A DNA stretch of 10,602 bases from the NCBI GenBank assembly GCA_002454125.1, contig DKII01000083.1, positions 24,913 through 35,514 of the forward strand, read 5' to 3'. Shown here one piece after another: positions 7,976 to 10,602 of this stretch. Both the position numbers and the translations under genes were made by a program. Below the pieces are notes generated by a model. It was not told the origin of the DNA and searched no databases. It worked only from the letters and a program-made list of their open reading frames with translations. The stretch is from Novosphingobium sp. UBA6722. Lineage in GTDB: Bacteria > Pseudomonadota > Alphaproteobacteria > Sphingomonadales > Sphingomonadaceae. Position 1 is the first letter of the stretch; each line of letters starts with the position of its first letter.

Positions 7976-8240
7976 CCTGCCGCCCGCCGATGCGGTCCTG
8001 GCCCTGGCGGATCCGGATGGTCGGCTGACCTTGCGGGTCACGCCCGGTGCGCGAATTGAGATGGTCGCGATCGAGGCAGGCCGCCTGGTCGTGAAGGTCC
8101 GCGCCAAGCCTGAAGACGGCAAGGCCAACGCTGCCGTCCTCGATCTCCTGGCCAGTGCACTCGGAATTGCGACGTCACGACTTCGCTTGTTGCGCGGCGC
8201 AACTGGGCGCGACAAACAGGTCCAGATCGTCACGCCCTAG
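7956..8240 (+). CDS. DUF167 (YggU-family) protein
   Basis: A small 94-residue protein of the DUF167/YggU family, a conserved alpha/beta fold of unknown function. Family marks are the LTLRVTPGAR strand and turn (24-33), the KPEDGKANAA segment (51-60), and the ending GATGRDKQVQI (81-91), in which Gly-Arg-x-Lys is typical. The ATG at 7956 lies inside the carbonic anhydrase gene and overlaps it by 20 bases, which suggests translational coupling; no later start would keep the N-terminal strand intact. It is the last gene of the hemB group and ends 4 bases from the convergent DUF1993 gene. Confidence 0.9.
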   Translation: MARAKADLPPADAVLALADPDGRLTLRVTPGARIEMVAIEAGRLVVKVRAKPEDGKANAAVLDLLASALGIATSRLRLLRGATGRDKQVQIVTP

Positions 8241-8244
8241 GCAA

Positions 8245-8760
8245 TCAGGCGCTTTGCGGCGCCTTCAGGTGCTGCATCATGAATCCCATGTAATCGATCT
8301 TGCCGATCGGCAATCCGGCATGGCGCAGGACCGCATAGGCGGTCATCAAGTGAAAATAGAACTGCGGCACGGCCCAGTCGCGGACATAGTCGGAGACGGT
8401 CAGGGCAAAGGTCATGCCGTTGGGCAAGTCAAACTCGACCATCGCATCCGCCGGTAGCGGCGCGGTCTGGCGCGCGGCGGCGATCAGCGCGCGCACCTCT
8501 GCCAGGTGAGCGCGGGCTTCGGCGATGGAGGTGTGATCGGTGTCGGCGCCGTTGTGCTCGCCGCCGTAAGCGCGGTTCAGTGTGTTGTAGACTTGCTGGG
8601 TGGTGAAGCGGACCTGCGTGACCAGCGGGAACATGTCCGGGGCCAGTCGGGCCTGCAGCAAGGCGTCGCCCTGTTCGCTCGCTGCAGCCTTGCCCAGCAA
8701 GTGGTCCAGCGTGCCCAATAGCTGGTCGAAGCTGATCAGGGCGGTTTCGGCAAGATGCAT
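8245..8760 (-). CDS. DUF1993 family protein (DinB-like helical fold)
   Basis: A 171-residue protein matching the DUF1993 family, which is of unknown function and is thought to share the four-helix bundle of DinB/YfiT-type proteins. Recognisable parts are LLQARLAPDMFPLVTQVRF (34-52) and the C-terminal block VSDYVRDWAVPQFYFHLMTAYAVLRHAGLP in which DYVRDW and FYFHL (122-138) are the most family-like; GKIDYMGFM follows. The histidines that could bind a metal in DinB relatives (for example H137) are present but I cannot say they do so here. The start at 8760 is supported by GGAG (8769-8772 on the complementary strand) about 8 bases upstream. It lies 54 bases after the YoaK-family gene on the same strand, with an inverted repeat in the gap, so it could be read from its own promoter or with the upstream genes. 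Confidence 0.88.
   Translation of the reverse strand: MHLAETALISFDQLLGTLDHLLGKAAASEQGDALLQARLAPDMFPLVTQVRFTTQQVYNTLNRAYGGEHNGADTDHTSIAEARAHLAEVRALIAAARQTAPLPADAMVEFDLPNGMTFALTVSDYVRDWAVPQFYFHLMTAYAVLRHAGLPIGKIDYMGFMMQHLKAPQSA
8247..8264. terminator. Weak hairpin at the convergent junction
   Basis: AGGCGC (8247-8252) and GCGCCT (8259-8264) pair around a 6-base loop, inside the last codons of the DUF1993 gene and just after the DUF167 stop. There is no clear U-tract on either side, so if it ends transcription from the two converging units it would be a poor intrinsic terminator. Confidence 0.25.
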
Positions 8761-8770
8761 GGCAGACTCT

Positions 8771-8791
8771 CCAGTTTCGATTTGAAACTGG
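8771..8791. promoter_or_regulatory. Perfect 8-bp inverted repeat upstream of the DUF1993 gene
   Basis: CCAGTTTC (8771-8778) and GAAACTGG (8784-8791) are exact inverted copies with a 5-base spacer GATTT, centred about 21 bases before the DUF1993 start codon. The proximal arm shares two bases with the gene's GGAG. A possible promoter on the minus strand, TTGAAC (8818-8813) and TAATCC (8795-8790) with a 17-base spacer, would put the transcription start within the repeat, an ordinary position for a repressor site. It could instead fold in the mRNA and partly mask the ribosome binding site. It lacks a U-tract for a terminator. Confidence 0.5.
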
Positions 8792-8814
8792 ATTAGGGTG
8801 CGGAGTTCCGATGT

Positions 8815-9462
8815 TCAAGTGGCTTGCGATTCTTTGCGCAGCTGCAATGCCCCAAGCACGAGCGCAAAGGCCCAGGCGCTGGCGAGCCACAAGGCAAGGC
8901 GCGGCCAGGCCAGGAGGGTATAGGCGCCAGCCACTGCGCCCACGGCCAGGCCCAGCCACAGCAACAGCCAGTTGGCCCAACCCTCGCCGCCGGTTCCCGT
9001 GACTCGCGCCGCCAGACCCTGCGCAAAGCGAACCAGCGCGCCGGTCATGTAGGTCAGGCCGACCGAGACCTCCCCATCGCGCTGAATGGTGTTGTTGAGA
9101 GCGCCCATGGCGAGGACGAGGAGCGCCAGCACGATCTCGCCTGCGCCGACCAGATGCGCTGCGGCGGCACCGGTCAGCAAGACCGTCACCAAACCCAGAA
9201 CCGCCACCTTGCGCAGCGCTCCGGCGCGTGCCGCCAGCAGTGCGCCAATGAAGACACCCAGCACGAACCCGGCAAGCAGCAATGCGGGGATGACCGCCAC
9301 CTTGGGGCGCACCATCAGGTCGACACCGAGCCGAGTGGTATTGCCCGACATGAAGGAGACGAAATAGCCCTGGGCCGAAAGGAAGCCCACCGCGTCGACA
9401 AACCCCGCCAGACCTGCCGCAGCGATGGCAAGGCGGCGGCGCGAGCGATCGATCGAATTCAT
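8815..9462 (-). CDS. YoaK/DUF1275-family membrane protein
   Basis: A 215-residue integral membrane protein of the YoaK (DUF1275) family, of unknown function and often suggested to be a small-molecule transporter or permease-like protein. The family signature is clear: GFVDAVGFLSAQGYFVSFMS then GNTTRLG (20-46), and later MGALNNTIQRDG (119-130) with GLTYMTGALVRFAQGL (135-150). About six hydrophobic segments are visible, at roughly 11-33, 56-77, 84-103, 107-121, 163-183 and 186-207. The ATG at 9462 places the usual short basic N-terminus (RSRRR) before the first helix; no strong Shine-Dalgarno sequence is seen. It lies 39 bases after the globin gene on the same strand, so the two are probably co-transcribed. 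Confidence 0.92.
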   Translation of the reverse strand: MNSIDRSRRRLAIAAAGLAGFVDAVGFLSAQGYFVSFMSGNTTRLGVDLMVRPKVAVIPALLLAGFVLGVFIGALLAARAGALRKVAVLGLVTVLLTGAAAAHLVGAGEIVLALLVLAMGALNNTIQRDGEVSVGLTYMTGALVRFAQGLAARVTGTGGEGWANWLLLWLGLAVGAVAGAYTLLAWPRLALWLASAWAFALVLGALQLRKESQAT

Positions 9463-9501
9463 GGCCCGCAGGCTAGCCGGAATGAGGGAGCAAGGCGAGG
9501 G

Positions 9502-9906
9502 TCACTCGCGGGCCATGCCCCTGGCCATGCGGCTCAGCACGTCGGCCATCGTTTCGGCGATCGCGCGGTCGGCCACATTCGTATCCGTTATGGCGCGGGT
9601 CATCGCCTCGGCCCATTGGCCGGCCGTGTCACGGGTGATCGCGATCCCACCGTGGGCGCTCATCATGCATTTGCCGGGATTGGCCTCGAACCAATCGCGC
9701 GGACCGCCAGCCCAGCCCGCCAGGAACAGCGCAAGCTGCGCACGCATGTCGGACAGGTCGGCGGCGTGAACCGCGCGCAGTTCGGCATAGGCCGGATCCT
9801 CGTCGATCAGATCATAGAAGCGGTCAGTGATGGCACGCATCGCTGCGTGGCCACCAACCCGTTCGAACGGGCTGGCGGGCGGGGCTTCGGCAGTTTCAAC
9901 AGTCAT
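9502..9906 (-). CDS. Group II truncated haemoglobin
   Basis: A 134-residue haem protein of the truncated (2-on-2) globin group II, a family linked to O2 binding and NO or peroxide chemistry. Marks are PFERVGGHAAMRAITDRFYDL (13-33) with the B10-type tyrosine at Y31, RAVHAADLS in the CD region, the FLAGWAGGP turn (61-69), the likely proximal histidine H85, and the group II tryptophan W98 (GQWAEAM). The stretch around the proximal histidine, CMMSAHGGIAIT, departs from the usual R-x-R-H-x-P-F pattern, so ligand behaviour may differ. The ATG at 9906 has GGAG 8 bases upstream (9915-9918). It is the first gene after a strong terminator hairpin and about 64 bases from an FNR-like box, and is followed by the YoaK-family gene. 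Confidence 0.88.
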   Translation of the reverse strand: MTVETAEAPPASPFERVGGHAAMRAITDRFYDLIDEDPAYAELRAVHAADLSDMRAQLALFLAGWAGGPRDWFEANPGKCMMSAHGGIAITRDTAGQWAEAMTRAITDTNVADRAIAETMADVLSRMARGMARE

Positions 9907-9927
9907 CGGATCGGCTCCGCAAACGAA

Positions 9928-9961
9928 ATTCGGCAGCCTGCTCGCTGACAGGCTGCCGAAT
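9928..9961 (-). terminator. Intrinsic terminator after clpA
   Basis: Thirteen-base arms (9928-9940 and 9949-9961) are perfectly complementary around an 8-base loop. On the minus strand the stem is followed by a T-rich stretch, TTTCGTTTG. It lies 18 bases after the clpA stop, as expected for Rho-independent termination of clpA. It also ends only 21 bases before the globin start codon, so any globin transcript starting upstream of it would carry this hairpin in its leader. Confidence 0.8.
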
Positions 9962-9969
9962 CCTGCGCA

Positions 9970-9983
9970 TTGACCCCGATCAA
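9970..9983. promoter_or_regulatory. Candidate FNR/FixK-type box
   Basis: The sequence TTGACCCCGATCAA fits the TTGA-N6-TCAA core of FNR/FixK/Dnr-type regulators and differs from the fuller TTGAT-N4-ATCAA form at one base. It overlaps the clpA stop codon and is centred about 70 bases upstream of the globin start codon on the minus strand. I found no other TTGA-N6-TCAA match when reading the window. No good -10 element lies at the spacing expected for a site centred at -41.5, which weakens the promoter reading. Confidence 0.4.
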
Positions 9984-10602
9984 TCGGTGTCGTTGCCGTC
10001 CTTGCTCGTTTCCGGCGCGGTCTTGCCCTTGCGCCCGGCGGCGGGCTTTTCCGCCTTGCTCTTGGCTAGCTTGGGCGGGGCCGGGGTCAATTCGAACGCC
10101 AGGGCCTCGTCCTTGACCGAGACGTGGACCTCGCCGCCGTGGCGCAGCTTGCCGAACAGCAATTCCTCCGCGAGCGGCTGCTTGACCTTCTCCTGGATCA
10201 GGCGGGCCATCGGCCGCGCGCCGTAGAGCTTGTCATAGCCGCGCTCACCCAGCCACTTGCGGGCATCGCCATCGAACTGGATGTGGACGTTCTGGTCAGC
10301 CAGCTGCAATTCAAGCTGCAGCACGAACTTGTCGACCACCCGCGCGATCACCTCGGTGCCGAGGTAGGCGAAGGGCACGATCGCATCGAGCCGGTTGCGG
10401 AATTCCGGGCTGAACATCTTCTTGACCGCTTCGTCACCGGCATCCGCCTTGGACACGTCGCCAAAACCGATGCCCTGCCGGGCCATGTCGCTGGCCCCGG
10501 CGTTGGTGGTCATGATCAGGACGACATTGCGGAAGTCGACCGTCTTGCCGTGGTGGTCGGTCAGGCGGCCGTTATCCATCACCTGCAGCAGGATGTTGAA
10601 CA
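9980..10602 (-). CDS. clpA: ATP-dependent Clp protease ATP-binding subunit ClpA (5' end missing)
   Basis: The C-terminal 206 residues of the AAA+ unfoldase that feeds substrates to ClpP; the rest lies beyond the right edge. The visible part opens with FNILLQVMDNGRLTD and VVLIMTTNAG (sensor 1 region of the second AAA+ module), which match ClpA rather than ClpB. An IGF tripeptide in ARQGIGFGD sits where ClpA carries its ClpP-docking loop. Then come FSPEFRNRLDAIVPF, the sensor 2 motif GARPMARLIQ, and the small C-terminal subdomain. After this is a tail of about 35-40 residues rich in Lys, Ala and Pro (PPKLAKSKAEKPAAGRKGK), longer than the short tail of the E. coli protein. The adaptor gene clpS, often upstream of clpA, would be outside the window. 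A strong terminator follows the stop. Confidence 0.95.
   Translation of the reverse strand, partial: FNILLQVMDNGRLTDHHGKTVDFRNVVLIMTTNAGASDMARQGIGFGDVSKADAGDEAVKKMFSPEFRNRLDAIVPFAYLGTEVIARVVDKFVLQLELQLADQNVHIQFDGDARKWLGERGYDKLYGARPMARLIQEKVKQPLAEELLFGKLRHGGEVHVSVKDEALAFELTPAPPKLAKSKAEKPAAGRKGKTAPETSKDGNDTD

Noticed and set aside
9447..9460. The GATC-rich run gcgatcgatcgaattc at the YoaK-family start as a regulatory repeat
   Set aside because: It encodes the RSID residues of the protein's N-terminus, and short GATCGATC runs are common in GC-rich alphaproteobacterial coding DNA.
3637..9906. A functional haem link between hemB and the globin gene
   Set aside because: They are on opposite strands in separate transcription units about 5 kb apart, so nearness alone does not support joint control.
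8824..9948. A 374-codon open frame on the plus strand opposite the YoaK and globin genes
   Set aside because: It crosses two recognised minus-strand genes and the terminator stem, and its His/Arg/Gln-rich translation looks like antisense of hydrophobic coding sequence.
10569..10580. A DnaA-box-like TTATCCATC near the right edge
   Set aside because: It is a single imperfect match inside conserved clpA codons (VMDNG), with no AT-rich region or further boxes nearby.

Overview
This window is GC-rich, densely coding chromosomal DNA that looks alphaproteobacterial, most likely Sphingomonadales. The reasons are the overall style of the encoded proteins, the SUV3-like helicase, the M23 peptidase with a long cytoplasmic lead, the Mg-type HemB, the ClpA, and the pairing of a DUF1993 protein with a YoaK-family protein. 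The assignment to order is inferred from recognising family members and was not tested by a search. I see no insertion sequence, phage gene, CRISPR array, tRNA or rRNA, and no gene-free stretch longer than about 145 bases.

Layout. Positions 1-1881 (minus strand) hold most of a SUV3-like superfamily II RNA helicase whose 3' end lies off the left edge. Across a short divergent spacer, 2024-3592 (plus) encodes a membrane-anchored M23 peptidoglycan endopeptidase. From 3637 to 8240 (plus) runs a compact gene string: hemB (porphobilinogen synthase), a GNAT acetyltransferase, a 743-residue fused multi-spanning membrane/spermidine synthase-like protein, a gamma-class carbonic anhydrase, and a DUF167/YggU-family protein. 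Junctions within this string are overlaps of 8, 4 and 20 bases or a one-base gap, so the five genes are very probably one translationally coupled transcript.

The right-hand part is on the minus strand and converges on that string with a 4-base gap. Read in its own direction it starts with the 3' end of clpA (entering from the right edge), then a strong intrinsic-terminator hairpin, then a small group: a group II truncated haemoglobin, a YoaK/DUF1275 membrane protein and a DUF1993 protein. Two regulatory candidates stand out in this group. One is an FNR/FixK-type box (TTGA-N6-TCAA) over the clpA stop codon, upstream of the globin gene. The other is a perfect 8-bp inverted repeat that overlaps the ribosome binding site of the DUF1993 gene.

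Most of the window is housekeeping or conserved chromosomal content. The parts that deserve a second look are the possible oxygen- or NO-responsive control of the globin group, the divergent haem-pocket sequence of that globin, and the unknown substrate of the membrane-fused synthase-like protein. I did not find evidence for a wholly new defence or mobile system.
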